Assembly (NCBI RefSeq): GCF_004122145.1
Contig: NZ_SBKQ01000003.1
Coordinates: forward strand, 62,001-126,000
Length of the DNA: 64,000 nucleotides
Direction: 5' to 3'
Source: Flavobacterium piscinae
GTDB lineage: Bacteria > Bacteroidota > Bacteroidia > Flavobacteriales > Flavobacteriaceae
The translations under genes and the position numbers were made by a program. Below are positions 1 to 10,482 of the stretch, one piece after another. The notes under the pieces were generated by a model, which saw only the letters and a list, made by a program, of their open reading frames with translations, made no database searches and was not told where the DNA came from. Within the stretch, counting starts at the first letter, position 1. Every line of letters starts with the position of its first letter.

Positions 1-406
1 TTCCATACAAAAGCGATAAAAAAGGTACAGCTGCCACACCAAGAGCAATTTGACTCACAAATTTTCTTCGTTCAGGAAGAAAAGAACTTTGGTTAGTATT
101 ACCTAAAAAATAGGAAATTGTGCCGGAAATTATTCTGTAAAAATCCTCGCCAAACATAATTAATGTTAAGATTATTTTAGGAATATAAACAATCAGAACC
201 AATCCGAGAGTGAAAAGTGTTTTAGGAGTTTGCCCAACGCTACGATCAAATTGAGTGAAAGAATAGATGATATACGCTAAAATAAGTACGCTCAAAAGCA
301 CATACGAATATTGAACCCATTTAATTTTAGACAAGGTTCTAAAAGCTTGAAAAGCATATACTTCTATGAGTAAAACAAAAAGGATGAAGAACAATAATCG
401 ATACAT
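1..406 (-). CDS. metallophosphoesterase, membrane-anchored (5' part only)
   Basis: The first 135 codons of a gene running off the left edge; ATG at 404-406 on the minus strand. The visible part has three or more hydrophobic segments (about residues 4-20, 33-50 and 64-85) and then a polar stretch with an S-F-L-P-E-R-R-K-F motif followed by a second hydrophobic piece. In Flavobacteriaceae this layout, with R-R-K-F before a short hydrophobic helix, precedes the calcineurin-like metallophosphoesterase domain (YkuE type). The catalytic domain itself lies outside the window, so the family call rests on recognising the N-terminus only. Confidence 0.6.
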   Translation of the reverse strand, partial: MYRLLFFILFVLLIEVYAFQAFRTLSKIKWVQYSYVLLSVLILAYIIYSFTQFDRSVGQTPKTLFTLGLVLIVYIPKIILTLIMFGEDFYRIISGTISYFLGNTNQSSFLPERRKFVSQIALGVAAVPFLSLLYG

Positions 407-511
407 TATTATATTTTTTCATATTTTTATCAAAAGTAATGGCTAATTTTAATATTTGACTTTACTTAAGGTAATATTTAACATTTTTAAATTGAATAAA
501 AACAATCGCTT

Positions 512-3500
512 TTGAAAAAAACACTTCTATTATTGCTTTTGATGGTGATATCAAATTTGTTTTCGCAAGAAAATGAATTCTATCATTATGGCTTGGAAGA
601 AGGTCTTTCTCAAGAAACTGTGCTTTCCTTATTAAAAGATTCAGATGGCTTTATATGGATTGGCACACAAGACGGTTTGAATCGATTTGATGGAAATTCT
701 TTCACAATTTATACCAACAATCCAAATGATTCCAAGAGTATTATCGACAATTACATCAATAAATTAATTGAACATCAAAACAAATCGATTTGGATTGGAA
801 CGGCTACCAAAGGTGTTTGTTATTACAATCCTGAATTAAACAATTTTACTAGTGTTGGTAACAAAAAAGCAAACTGTAATGATTTGGTTTTGGATAAAAA
901 TGGTACTGTATATGCTTCCTATCTAGACTTTGGCGTATCGGTTTTTGATGTAAAAGGAAAAGAAGTAAAAGAAATTGATATTACTTTTTTTAAATCTAAA
1001 AACATCAAAGCTACCTCGTTAGGAATATCTAAAAGCCAAATGCTTTATGTTGGCACAAAACAAGGAAGGTTGTTTGTAGCAAATACATCATCAAAACCTC
1101 TACATTTTAATGAAATTATTCTCAACAAAAAACTCAATGCTATAAATGATATTTTTATTGATGATTCAAAAATATGGTTAAGTACTTCTGAAGGTGTCTA
1201 TTTTTATAATATTCAAAACAAAACACTACATCATTGCGCTATTGAACAATTTGACATCAACAAAAATGAAAAATTTGCTGTAAATCAGATTTCAAAAATA
1301 AACCAAACCTATTATATCTCAACAGATAATGGCCTATTTAAATTAAATAATTTTGATGAAAGCAAAGCAAATTTTACCTCTTGCACAATTTATAAAGGCG
1401 ACAGAAACAAACCAAACACTATTACTTCTACTCGAGTATATACTACCTTAATTGATTCGGACAAACTTTTTATAGGAACAAATAAATTGGATGTGAAATC
1501 GCTTCAGAAAAAAGTTTTTAAAACGATAAACACATTGAGTGAAAAACCGTTGAACAACGACCATGTTTATTCAATTTTTAAAGATGAAAACTACACTTTT
1601 GTGGGAACGCGAGCCGGCTTAAACTGCATTGATAAAAATGGAAACATCTTCTTAATTTCAAAAGAAAATACCAATCAAAAATTGGCTAATAATGTAATTA
1701 GAGGAATTAATAAAGACAAAAAAAACAACCTTTGGTTAACCACCACCAAAGGAGTTTCTGTTCTTAATTTGACAAATTTTAATCCGAAACAACCCATTAT
1801 TAAGTCGATTTTTCATGATGATAAAAACCCTAAATCATTGAGTTTTAACAATACTAGAAGTACATTTATAGACCATAATAATGTTGTATGGGTTTGCACT
1901 TACGGCGGTGGTTTAAATAGATTCACTGGAAATTTAGAAAAAAATGAAATCACTTTTCAACACTACATGCATCAAGATAATGCCAATTCATTGAGTTCAG
2001 ATTTTGTTTTTAACATTACGCAAGACAACAACAACACCTACTGGGTTGCCACAGAAAATGGTTTGAACAAACTCGAATTTACAAATAACGATTACAATCA
2101 GCCTGTATTTACTAACTTTTTTAGAGATGAATCAAACAAAAACAGTCTCAACAGCAATGCTATTTTATCAACTTTTATAGATAAAAACCAAACACTTTGG
2201 GTGGCTACACAAGACGGACTTCATCAATATATTCACAAAAACAATTCATTTAAACGATTTGGCAAAAAAGAAGGCTTGACCAATACTTTCGTGTATGATA
2301 TTTTGGAAGACAACGCTAATAATCTCTGGCTATCAACCAATCAAGGCTTGTTTAAATTTAATAAAAAGACAGAATTGTTTACAAATTACAACACAAAAGA
2401 TGGTATTCAAAGTTCTGAGTTTAATTTAGGTCCTAAGTTTAAAGATTCTAAAACTAACACACTCTATTTTGGTGGAATAAATGGTTTCAACTTTTTTAAT
2501 CCAAACGACGTAAATCAATTGGATATTGAAGGAAAATTAATCTTTACCTCTTTAAAAATAAAAGGAGAAGAAATTAGTCCTTCCGTTTTTCCCGATATAA
2601 TTTCTCAAAACATTACAAAAGCATCTATTATTACGCTTAAACACAACCAATTTCCTTGCTATATTAGTTTTTCAGAATTGGATTTTAGAGAAACCAAAAA
2701 CAATCAATTTGTTTATAAACTTTTACCAAAAAATGATACTTGGAACGAGTTGAACGACACCAAAGAAATTCAGTTATTAGATCTTTCAAAAGGCAATTAC
2801 ACGTTATTAGTTCAAGGAAAAACCAGGAATAAACTTTGGGAAAAATCTCCTTTAGAAATTCAGTTACGCATTTTACCACCTTGGTATAAAAGTAATTTGG
2901 CTTATATTATTTATGGCTTAATTGCTATGGGATTATTGTTTTTGTTTTATAAAATCCAAATTCAACGAAAATTACAATTCCAAGAAGCCAATCGATTAAG
3001 AGAACTTAATGCGGTTAGAAATAAATTATACACCAACATTACGCACGAATTTAGAACTCCAATTACGGTGATTTTAGGAATGGCTCAGGTAGTAAAAGAG
3101 AAACTCAAAAAAAACGACTTGGAAACCACTCAATCACTTGAAATGATTGAAAGAAATGGCAATAATTTACTCAATCTTGTAAACCAAATGTTGGATTTAG
3201 CAAAGTTGGAAAAAGGCAAATTAGAACTCAATTTAATTCAAGATGACATTGTTTGGAATTTGCGTTATTTAACGGAAAGCTTTATTTCTTTTGGGCAAGA
3301 AAAGGACGTTTCTATAGTTTTCTATAATGAAGAAGAAGAAATTATGATGGATTATGATGTGAATAAAATAGGTCAAATTCTAACAAATCTGATTTCTAAT
3401 GCGATAAAATTTTGCGAAAGCAAAGATAAAATCGTGGTTCATGTGAGTAGAGATGTTCAAAAAAATCTGCTGGTTTTAAAAGTAAAAGATTCCGGAAAAG

Positions 3501-4528
3501 GAATTTCTGAAGAAAATTTACCTTTTATTTTTGATCGTTTTTTTCAAGTAGAACATTCACAAAATGAAGGAACGGGAATTGGTTTGGCATTAACCAAAGA
3601 ATTAGTAGAATTAATGAAGGGAACTATTTTGGTTGAAAGCAATCTCCATAAAGGGACCGTTTTTACAATAAAATTACCTATCACAAATGAAGCAAAAATT
3701 GTTAAAACTAATTTTGACGTAGCTTCTCAAAAAAAGAATCAAAAAATTGTTTTACCAAAAACAAACCTCAACCCAGAAGCATCAATTGCACTAATTGTGG
3801 AAGATAATCCGGATGTAAAAGCATACATTAATTTATGCCTAGAAAATGAATACCAATTATTGAATGCAGAAAATGGTCAAGAGGGAATTGATATGGCAAT
3901 GGAGCACACACCGGATATCATCATTAGCGATATTATGATGCCAATCAAAAACGGATTTGAGCTTTGCGAAACTTTAAAACAAGATATTAAAACCAATCAT
4001 ATTCCAATCATTTTGTTAACTGCAAAAGCATCTCAAGAAGATAAAATTTCAGGATTATCGATTGGTGCAGATGCTTATTTAACTAAACCATTCAATAAAA
4101 AAGAATTATTGATTCGGGTTGCTCAATTGATTGAATTGCGAAAAACGCTTCAAAAGAAATATAATTTAGATACAAATTTATCCTTCACCATTCACAATTC
4201 AGCAGACAACAAAAATGATGAATTTATCAATAATGTCATTGAAACAATTCAAAATAACATGGAAGATCCAAATTTCAATGCATTTTATTTGGCTCGTACT
4301 TTAAATTTAAGTGAATCGCAACTTTATAGAAAACTTAAGGCTCTCACAAATACTTCTACAGCTATTTTTATTCGAAAAATTCGATTATTAAAAGCAAAAC
4401 AATTACTTAAAACTACTACTTTAAGCATTTCTGAAATTGCGTATGCAACCGGTTTTAACGATCCGAGTTGGTTTAGCAAAGCCTTTAAAGAAGAATTTGA
4501 TATTTCTCCCAGCGACATTCGTAATTAA
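512..4528 (+). CDS. hybrid two-component system sensor/regulator (HTCS) with AraC output domain
   Basis: One-protein signalling system of the Bacteroidetes HTCS type, 1338 residues, TTG start followed by a signal peptide ending near residue 18. Residues about 20-670 are Reg_prop beta-propeller repeats (recurring W-x-G/A-T-x-x-G-L motifs), 690-790 a Y_Y_Y domain and about 797-817 a membrane helix. The cytoplasmic half has the phosphoacceptor motif H-E-F-R-T-P with His845, a HATPase (N-x-I-S-N-A-I-K-F, D-S-G-K-G-I), a receiver with phospho-acceptor Asp1140 in S-D-I-M-M-P, and an AraC HTH from about 1235 to the end. Such proteins usually control polysaccharide-utilisation loci, but no susC/susD pair or glycoside hydrolase is adjacent, so its target is not evident. 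Confidence 0.95.
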   Translation: MKKTLLLLLLMVISNLFSQENEFYHYGLEEGLSQETVLSLLKDSDGFIWIGTQDGLNRFDGNSFTIYTNNPNDSKSIIDNYINKLIEHQNKSIWIGTATKGVCYYNPELNNFTSVGNKKANCNDLVLDKNGTVYASYLDFGVSVFDVKGKEVKEIDITFFKSKNIKATSLGISKSQMLYVGTKQGRLFVANTSSKPLHFNEIILNKKLNAINDIFIDDSKIWLSTSEGVYFYNIQNKTLHHCAIEQFDINKNEKFAVNQISKINQTYYISTDNGLFKLNNFDESKANFTSCTIYKGDRNKPNTITSTRVYTTLIDSDKLFIGTNKLDVKSLQKKVFKTINTLSEKPLNNDHVYSIFKDENYTFVGTRAGLNCIDKNGNIFLISKENTNQKLANNVIRGINKDKKNNLWLTTTKGVSVLNLTNFNPKQPIIKSIFHDDKNPKSLSFNNTRSTFIDHNNVVWVCTYGGGLNRFTGNLEKNEITFQHYMHQDNANSLSSDFVFNITQDNNNTYWVATENGLNKLEFTNNDYNQPVFTNFFRDESNKNSLNSNAILSTFIDKNQTLWVATQDGLHQYIHKNNSFKRFGKKEGLTNTFVYDILEDNANNLWLSTNQGLFKFNKKTELFTNYNTKDGIQSSEFNLGPKFKDSKTNTLYFGGINGFNFFNPNDVNQLDIEGKLIFTSLKIKGEEISPSVFPDIISQNITKASIITLKHNQFPCYISFSELDFRETKNNQFVYKLLPKNDTWNELNDTKEIQLLDLSKGNYTLLVQGKTRNKLWEKSPLEIQLRILPPWYKSNLAYIIYGLIAMGLLFLFYKIQIQRKLQFQEANRLRELNAVRNKLYTNITHEFRTPITVILGMAQVVKEKLKKNDLETTQSLEMIERNGNNLLNLVNQMLDLAKLEKGKLELNLIQDDIVWNLRYLTESFISFGQEKDVSIVFYNEEEEIMMDYDVNKIGQILTNLISNAIKFCESKDKIVVHVSRDVQKNLLVLKVKDSGKGISEENLPFIFDRFFQVEHSQNEGTGIGLALTKELVELMKGTILVESNLHKGTVFTIKLPITNEAKIVKTNFDVASQKKNQKIVLPKTNLNPEASIALIVEDNPDVKAYINLCLENEYQLLNAENGQEGIDMAMEHTPDIIISDIMMPIKNGFELCETLKQDIKTNHIPIILLTAKASQEDKISGLSIGADAYLTKPFNKKELLIRVAQLIELRKTLQKKYNLDTNLSFTIHNSADNKNDEFINNVIETIQNNMEDPNFNAFYLARTLNLSESQLYRKLKALTNTSTAIFIRKIRLLKAKQLLKTTTLSISEIAYATGFNDPSWFSKAFKEEFDISPSDIRN

Positions 4529-4688
4529 CTGAAAATAGGCTGTTTACATTATTTTTTGCATGAAAATGCAATAATACTACATACAATATTCTATTATAAT
4601 TGAATAGTACACACCTTTGAATAAATACTCCTAAATAGAAAATCATACTACTCCTAATTTTGGTGAATAATATCAAAAATTAAGGATT

Positions 4689-5006
4689 ATGAATAATGCT
4701 CTACTTTATATTTTTATAGGAGCTCTGTTTGATACTTTTGGAGATTTACTTATGAAAAGTTGGGTTGTCAATAGCTCTGCTTCCTATTTTATATCCGGAA
4801 TGTGTTTTTATGTTGTAGGTCTGAGTTTCTTGGCTTACAGTTTTACTTTAAAAAATATGGTGGTCGCTTCTGTCCTATTCTTAATCATAAACATCTTTTT
4901 GTTAACCGTTGCAAATTCTTGTTTTTTCAATGAAATACTTTCAAAAAAAGAATATGTAGCTCTTGGTTTTGGAATTATAGCCATCATCTTATTTGAAATT
5001 AAATAA
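4689..5006 (+). CDS. small DMT/SMR-like membrane protein
   Basis: 105 residues with four predicted transmembrane helices (about 4-22, 32-50, 58-78 and 86-103), the size and topology of small multidrug resistance or half-EamA proteins. No conserved SMR Glu is obvious in helix 1; the acidic residue there is Asp15 in L-F-D-T-F-G-D. The stop codon lies just before the next gene's start, so the two may be co-transcribed. Substrate unknown; the superfamily call is by topology. Confidence 0.6.
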   Translation: MNNALLYIFIGALFDTFGDLLMKSWVVNSSASYFISGMCFYVVGLSFLAYSFTLKNMVVASVLFLIINIFLLTVANSCFFNEILSKKEYVALGFGIIAIILFEIK

Positions 5007-5019
5007 TACATCAACCACT

Positions 5020-8000
5020 ATGAAAAAAATTACACTAATTTTAATTGTGCTTTTCACTCAATTTGCTTTTTCGCAGGTTGGGGTAAACACCACAACACCT
5101 GACCCATCCTCTATGTTGGATATATCGTCAACTAACAAAGGAGTATTGGTACCACGAGTTAGTTTAACTAATGTCACAACTACTATGTTGGATGGAACCA
5201 ACACCGCCGCAACAGGGTTATTAATTTGGAATACAAATGCTGCAACCGTTGGTGGGAACGGTGTCGGTTTTTATTTTTTTAATGGAACGCAATGGATGCC
5301 CATTACGCAAACAATTACCGGAAACACATTGGATCAATCGTATGACCAAGGTGGAGCAGGAGTTGGAAAAAACATCAACGCAACCGATGGTGCAGTACGT
5401 ATCAATGGAGATGACGGTTTTTTGGTAACCGGAACTTTCGGAACAGGAAATACAATCGATACAGAAATTACCGGAAATGGAGCTCGAATGTTTTTCAATC
5501 CCAGAAAAGCAGCTTTTCGTGCAGGTTTTGCAGAGGGTACACGTTGGAATGATGCATTAATTGGTGATTATTCTTTTGCTGTCAACAGAAGAAGTCAGGC
5601 CTCCGGTTTTGCTTCAGTTTCACTTGGATATGATAGTGAAGCAACCGGTGATTTTTCATTTGTAGCCGGAAACAATAGTGCCGCAACTGGTGATCACTCG
5701 TTTGCTTTTGGAAGAAATTCTTATACAAATAGTTCAGAATATAGTGTAGTTTTTGGAGATTCTGCAAATTCCTATGATAATTTCTCTTGGGCAATTGGTG
5801 AAAGTACTGATTCTTATGGAGTTCATAGTTTTGCAAAGGGATTTAATGTCATATCCAAATCTTACGGAGAAACAGTTTTTGGGTTAAATAATACAGATTA
5901 TACCGCAAACTCTACCACAACCTTTAATGATTTCGACCGTTTGTTTGTAATTGGGAACGGAATAAATAGTACTAATCTTAGTAACGCTTTAACTATTTTT
6001 AAAGACGGAAGAATGAACATCAACGATGCTTATACCATGCCGACTACCGATGGAACTAATGGTCAAGTCATGCAAACCAATGGTGCAGGTATTGTTTCTT
6101 GGGCAACGCCCTCAACCGGGACAGACGACCAAAATTTAATAACCCCAACATTAGTAGGAACAACTTTAAACCTAAACATAGAAAACGGCACAGGAACTTC
6201 TATCGATTTAGCTCCGCTTCAAGACGGAACTGGAACCGATAATCAAACGTTAACTTTAGCTGGAAATAACTTATCCATTTCAAGCGGAAATTCAGTAAAT
6301 TTATCAAGCTTGAATACAGACGACCAAAATTTAGTTACACCAACTTTAGTAGGAACTACTCTAAACCTCAACATTGAAAATGGAACCGGAACTTCCATTG
6401 ATTTAGCTCCGCTTCAAGATGGAATAGGTGCTGATAATCAAACACTTACTTTGGCTGGAAATAACTTATCCATTTCAGGCGGAAACTCAATAAATTTATC
6501 AAGCTTGAATACAGACGATCAAAATTTAGTTACACCAACTTTAGTAGGAACTACTCTAAACCTCAACATTGAAAATGGAACCGGAACTTCCATTGATTTA
6601 GCTCCGCTTCAAGATGGAATAGGTACCGATAATCAAACACTTACTTTGGCTGGAAATAACTTATCCATTTCAGGCGGAAACTCAGTAAATTTATCAAGCT
6701 TGAATACAGACGACCAAAATTTAATAACTCCAACATTAATAGGTACTACTCTAAACCTCAACATTGAAAATGGAACCGGCACTTCCATTGATTTGGCTCC
6801 GCTTCAAGATGGAACTGGTACGGATGATCAAACCATTGATAACTTCAGCTTGAGCGGAACTACTTTGCGACTTTCTTTAGAAAACGATGGACAACCATTA
6901 CAAACGGTGAATTTAGCATCTATTAATACTGATGACCAAAATCTTACAACTCCAAATTTAGTTGGTACAACTTTGAATTTAGGTATTGAAAACGGAACAG
7001 GAACTTCTATCGACTTAGCTCCGCTTCAAGACGGTACAGGAACCGACGATCAAACCATTGATAACTTCAGCTTAAGCGGGACCACTTTACGCCTTTCATT
7101 AGAAAATGACGGACAACCATTACAAACAGTAAACTTAGCATCACTTTTGGGAACTGATGATCAAAACCTAACAACTCCAACATTAGTTGGAACAACCTTA
7201 AACCTAAATATTGAAAACGGAATAGGAACTTCCATCGATTTAGCTCCGCTTCAAGATGGAACTGGAACGGATGACCAGAATATCCAAAACCTATCCTTTA
7301 ATTCTACAACTAATTTGTTAACGGTTGGTATTGAAAACGGTACATCTCAATCAGTAAGTTTATCTAGTTTAGCTGGGAATGATGTTGATTGGTATGAACA
7401 AGGAACTACAAATGCACCAAATGCTATAAGTGATGATATTTATACTGAAGGTGATGTTGATATAAATAATGGAGTTCTATCAATTTCTTCACCTACTAAT
7501 AGCTCTGGAGGACTTACTGTAACAAAAACCATTTCCAATGCTGGCTCATTAACTTATAGCTCTGTAAACAATAATGTATCTTTAACAGGAAGTAACAACT
7601 CAATTATGTACAATAATTCTTATACAGGAGGTGGTACTGGGGGTCAAACTTTAATTCAAAATGGGTTTTTTACTACTGGGGCTTCATTTTTAACAGGTAT
7701 GATTAATAATTTCAACAATAATAATAATACAACACAATCCTATGGAATTCAAAACAATTTCAATATTACAAGTTTTGGTTCAAGAGTTGGTTTTGAAAAT
7801 AATTTTAGCACGGTGAACGGAAATGCTACCGGATTAAACAACATCATAACAGGAGGTATAGGCACTCTTTATGGAACGAGAACGCAAATAACAGGGGGAA
7901 CGGGAACAAATTATGGGAATGTAGTTAGTATGACAGGTGGGACAGCTACTCGCTATGGTTTCCTTGCAGATATCACCGGTACAGGAGCTGGTATTGAATA

Positions 8001-10458
8001 TGGAATTAGAACCAATGTTGAAGATGTAACCAATGGTTATGCAGCATACTTTCAAGGGCGAACATCACTGGGACAAGGAACAACAAATCGTTATTTAATG
8101 CCCGGAACTGACGGAACAGCTGGACAAGTAATAATGACTGATGGATCAGGAAACCTAAGTTTTCAAGATGTATCAGGAAGTGATGTGGATTGGTTAGAGT
8201 ACCCTACCAATACAACTCCAGATAATATTAATGATAATATGTATCATTTAGGAAGAACTGCAATTGGTATTAATGATAATACCGATGGATTTAATTTATA
8301 CAGATTAAAAATTGATACAGGGACTGGAGATTATGGAGGATTGTATATCGAAAACGACCAAGGAGGAGCTGGTATTTCTGTTTTAAACTCTGGTTCATAC
8401 TCAGTTGGAGGTGTAGTTACAGGTCTCCATTTACGTGATGAATCTATTGGAACAAGAAATAAGATAAACATATATAATTCCCTAGTAGGTTCAGGGGCTG
8501 GGATGATTGCACAGAGAAATTGGTTTATTTCATTATCTAATTATGATTCTGAAATAGGGGTTAGAAATGATTTATGGGGTGGGTCAAACGGAACTAAATA
8601 TGGGACTTATAACGATATTAGAGGTGCTGGATTTGGCTCTAAATATGGTTCATACAATATTATAGAAACTACAGCTGGAGGTACCCATTATGGGGTTTAC
8701 AGTGAAGCATTAAAATCAAATAGTTTTGCTGGCTACTTCTTAGGAAATGTCTCTATTGGAACTACAACTGGAAATAATTATGTGTTTCCTTCAACAAGAG
8801 GTACTAATGGTCAAATTATGCAAACCGATGGATTTGGTAATCTAAGCTGGACAACTCCTAGTATAGGGGAAAGCACCACCGCCAACAATGGATTAACAGA
8901 AATAGGGAATAATCTTCAATTAGGTGGAACTCTTATTCAACCTACAGTAATCAGTCAAGGTGTAAATAGTTTTGAAATTAATTTAAACAGCACGGGTGAT
9001 TTTGCTATCCAAGACAATGGCACAGATGTACTTTTTGTAGAAGATACAGGAGACATCGGAATAGGCACTTCCAACCCTGCTTACCCCTTGCATATAGTTG
9101 AAAATGTTGCCACAACGACGCAAAGCGTTTATATTGATAAAACCGATAATACAACAGCCGAAACCTCTGGTTTATATATTCGAAAAACTGGAACAGGAAC
9201 AGGAAGAAGTCATGCTATATATACCGATGTTGGCGGTGCCGGAACCGGACAAAAATATGGTATTTTTAACAACATTAACAGTAGTGCAATAGGAAATCAA
9301 TATGGAACTAGAAATTTCATCAATAGTAACACATCCTCTTTCATTTTCGGAACATTTAATAATTTGGACAATGCTGGAACCGGAAATCAATATGGGGTTT
9401 ACAATGGTATGAGAGGAACTTCAGCTGCAAATTTATATGGAACTTATAATGAATTTAACTCTCCATCAATAGCCAATGAAACTGCCGGGGTATACAATTC
9501 CTTCTCAGATGGAACACCGGGAACAAGCGGAATGATGGGTGTTTTCTCAGAGTTTTCCAATTCAAACAATGGTGTTTATTATGGCTCTAGAAACTCCTTT
9601 ACCAATGCCGCTACAGGGACAGGAACTAAATATGGTACTTATAACTTAATTTCAGCTGCTGCAGGAGGGACACATTACGGAACATTTAACAATGTAAGTG
9701 AAGCTAATGGTTGGGCTGGCTATTTTGTAGGTAGAAATTATATTTCAGATCGATTAAGCATTGGTGTTACAGATAATCCTAATGCGGCATTAAACATTAA
9801 CAAAAACAGCTCAGGAACTTACGCTCAAATAGAATTAACCGAAGCACAAGCAAACGACGGGGCACGAATAAGATTCAATAACAGTGTAGAAACAAACAAT
9901 AATTGGATATTATACGGAAGGGCAGACGACACTAACTCCAACAGTACTTTTAATATTTTTAATAATGTAACAGGAAATGTAGTGATGGTTAATGGTGAAG
10001 GAAGAGTAGGAATCATGAGAAACCCAGCAACAAATGCGTTAGAAGTGGAAGGAACAGCTTCAAAAACAGTTGCCGGTGGTTTCTTAGCAAATTCAGATAG
10101 TCGTTTAAAAAAAGATATTTCAACCATTTCTCCAGACGAAGCGTTAGATAAAATTCTAAAATTAAGAGGAGTAACTTATTATTGGAATGATGATAAAACC
10201 GGCACCGTTCGACCACAAAATCTCCAAATGGGTTTTATTGCTCAAGAAATTGCGGAAGTTTTCCCGGATAAAGTAACCGAAGATAATCTTGGCTATTTAC
10301 AAACAGCATATGGTGATTATGACCCCATTGTTTTTCAAGCCATCAAAGCCTTAAATGAAAAAATTGAAAAATTAGAAAAAGAAAATGCTGCATTAAAATC
10401 AGCCTTAGAAAAAATAAATGCTCTGGAAGCCAAATTAGAACAAATGAACATAAAATAA
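5020..10458 (+). CDS. secreted fibre/adhesin-like protein with YadA-like head and C-terminal peptidase S74 chaperone domain
   Basis: Large surface protein, 1812 residues from the ATG at 5020; an upstream in-frame start at 4993 would overlap the previous gene and spoil the signal peptide (M-K-K-I-T-L-I-L...F-S-Q). Residues about 185-290 carry 14-16 residue repeats (A-x-G-x-x-S-x-A-x-G) like trimeric YadA head repeats. Residues about 367-785 are six or more long repeats containing P-T-L-V-G-T-T-L-N-L and S-I-D-L-A-P-L-Q-D-G. Later parts repeat Y-G-x-Y-N and N-x-G-x-G motifs. The C-terminus has S-D-S-R-L-K-K-D-I (Ser1692 and Lys1697 spaced as the S74 catalytic dyad), G-F-I-A-Q-E-I and a final coiled coil. 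S74 domains trimerise beta-helical fibres and then cleave themselves off. Ligand unknown. Confidence 0.88.
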   Translation: MKKITLILIVLFTQFAFSQVGVNTTTPDPSSMLDISSTNKGVLVPRVSLTNVTTTMLDGTNTAATGLLIWNTNAATVGGNGVGFYFFNGTQWMPITQTITGNTLDQSYDQGGAGVGKNINATDGAVRINGDDGFLVTGTFGTGNTIDTEITGNGARMFFNPRKAAFRAGFAEGTRWNDALIGDYSFAVNRRSQASGFASVSLGYDSEATGDFSFVAGNNSAATGDHSFAFGRNSYTNSSEYSVVFGDSANSYDNFSWAIGESTDSYGVHSFAKGFNVISKSYGETVFGLNNTDYTANSTTTFNDFDRLFVIGNGINSTNLSNALTIFKDGRMNINDAYTMPTTDGTNGQVMQTNGAGIVSWATPSTGTDDQNLITPTLVGTTLNLNIENGTGTSIDLAPLQDGTGTDNQTLTLAGNNLSISSGNSVNLSSLNTDDQNLVTPTLVGTTLNLNIENGTGTSIDLAPLQDGIGADNQTLTLAGNNLSISGGNSINLSSLNTDDQNLVTPTLVGTTLNLNIENGTGTSIDLAPLQDGIGTDNQTLTLAGNNLSISGGNSVNLSSLNTDDQNLITPTLIGTTLNLNIENGTGTSIDLAPLQDGTGTDDQTIDNFSLSGTTLRLSLENDGQPLQTVNLASINTDDQNLTTPNLVGTTLNLGIENGTGTSIDLAPLQDGTGTDDQTIDNFSLSGTTLRLSLENDGQPLQTVNLASLLGTDDQNLTTPTLVGTTLNLNIENGIGTSIDLAPLQDGTGTDDQNIQNLSFNSTTNLLTVGIENGTSQSVSLSSLAGNDVDWYEQGTTNAPNAISDDIYTEGDVDINNGVLSISSPTNSSGGLTVTKTISNAGSLTYSSVNNNVSLTGSNNSIMYNNSYTGGGTGGQTLIQNGFFTTGASFLTGMINNFNNNNNTTQSYGIQNNFNITSFGSRVGFENNFSTVNGNATGLNNIITGGIGTLYGTRTQITGGTGTNYGNVVSMTGGTATRYGFLADITGTGAGIEYGIRTNVEDVTNGYAAYFQGRTSLGQGTTNRYLMPGTDGTAGQVIMTDGSGNLSFQDVSGSDVDWLEYPTNTTPDNINDNMYHLGRTAIGINDNTDGFNLYRLKIDTGTGDYGGLYIENDQGGAGISVLNSGSYSVGGVVTGLHLRDESIGTRNKINIYNSLVGSGAGMIAQRNWFISLSNYDSEIGVRNDLWGGSNGTKYGTYNDIRGAGFGSKYGSYNIIETTAGGTHYGVYSEALKSNSFAGYFLGNVSIGTTTGNNYVFPSTRGTNGQIMQTDGFGNLSWTTPSIGESTTANNGLTEIGNNLQLGGTLIQPTVISQGVNSFEINLNSTGDFAIQDNGTDVLFVEDTGDIGIGTSNPAYPLHIVENVATTTQSVYIDKTDNTTAETSGLYIRKTGTGTGRSHAIYTDVGGAGTGQKYGIFNNINSSAIGNQYGTRNFINSNTSSFIFGTFNNLDNAGTGNQYGVYNGMRGTSAANLYGTYNEFNSPSIANETAGVYNSFSDGTPGTSGMMGVFSEFSNSNNGVYYGSRNSFTNAATGTGTKYGTYNLISAAAGGTHYGTFNNVSEANGWAGYFVGRNYISDRLSIGVTDNPNAALNINKNSSGTYAQIELTEAQANDGARIRFNNSVETNNNWILYGRADDTNSNSTFNIFNNVTGNVVMVNGEGRVGIMRNPATNALEVEGTASKTVAGGFLANSDSRLKKDISTISPDEALDKILKLRGVTYYWNDDKTGTVRPQNLQMGFIAQEIAEVFPDKVTEDNLGYLQTAYGDYDPIVFQAIKALNEKIEKLEKENAALKSALEKINALEAKLEQMNIK
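6121..7275 (+). repeat. tandem coding repeats of about 195-210 bp in the fibre gene
   Basis: Successive units start near 6124, 6322, 6517, 6712, 6937 and 7159. Units starting at 6322 and 6517 have a period of exactly 195 bp and are almost identical in DNA, differing at only a handful of positions. The last two units carry an inserted segment with F-S-L-S-G-T-T-L-R-L. Each unit stays in frame, so gain or loss of a unit would lengthen or shorten the stalk without breaking the gene. Confidence 0.9.
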
Positions 10459-10482
10459 AGTTGGATTTTTTTTAGTGGTTGG

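Noticed and set aside
4540..4580. Hairpin TTGCAT/ATGCAA after the HTCS gene as a terminator
   Set aside because: Six A/T-rich pairs and no T-run following; too weak to call.
4993..5019. Earlier start for the fibre gene
   Set aside because: Overlaps the preceding gene and puts nine polar residues before an otherwise ideal signal peptide.
6121..7275. CRISPR-like or IS-derived repeats
   Set aside because: Repeats are contiguous, in frame, without spacers, and translate into the repeated protein stalk.
7834..8055. Cys-rich minus-strand frame within the fibre gene
   Set aside because: Arises from the reverse complement of Gly/Thr-rich repeats; no independent support.
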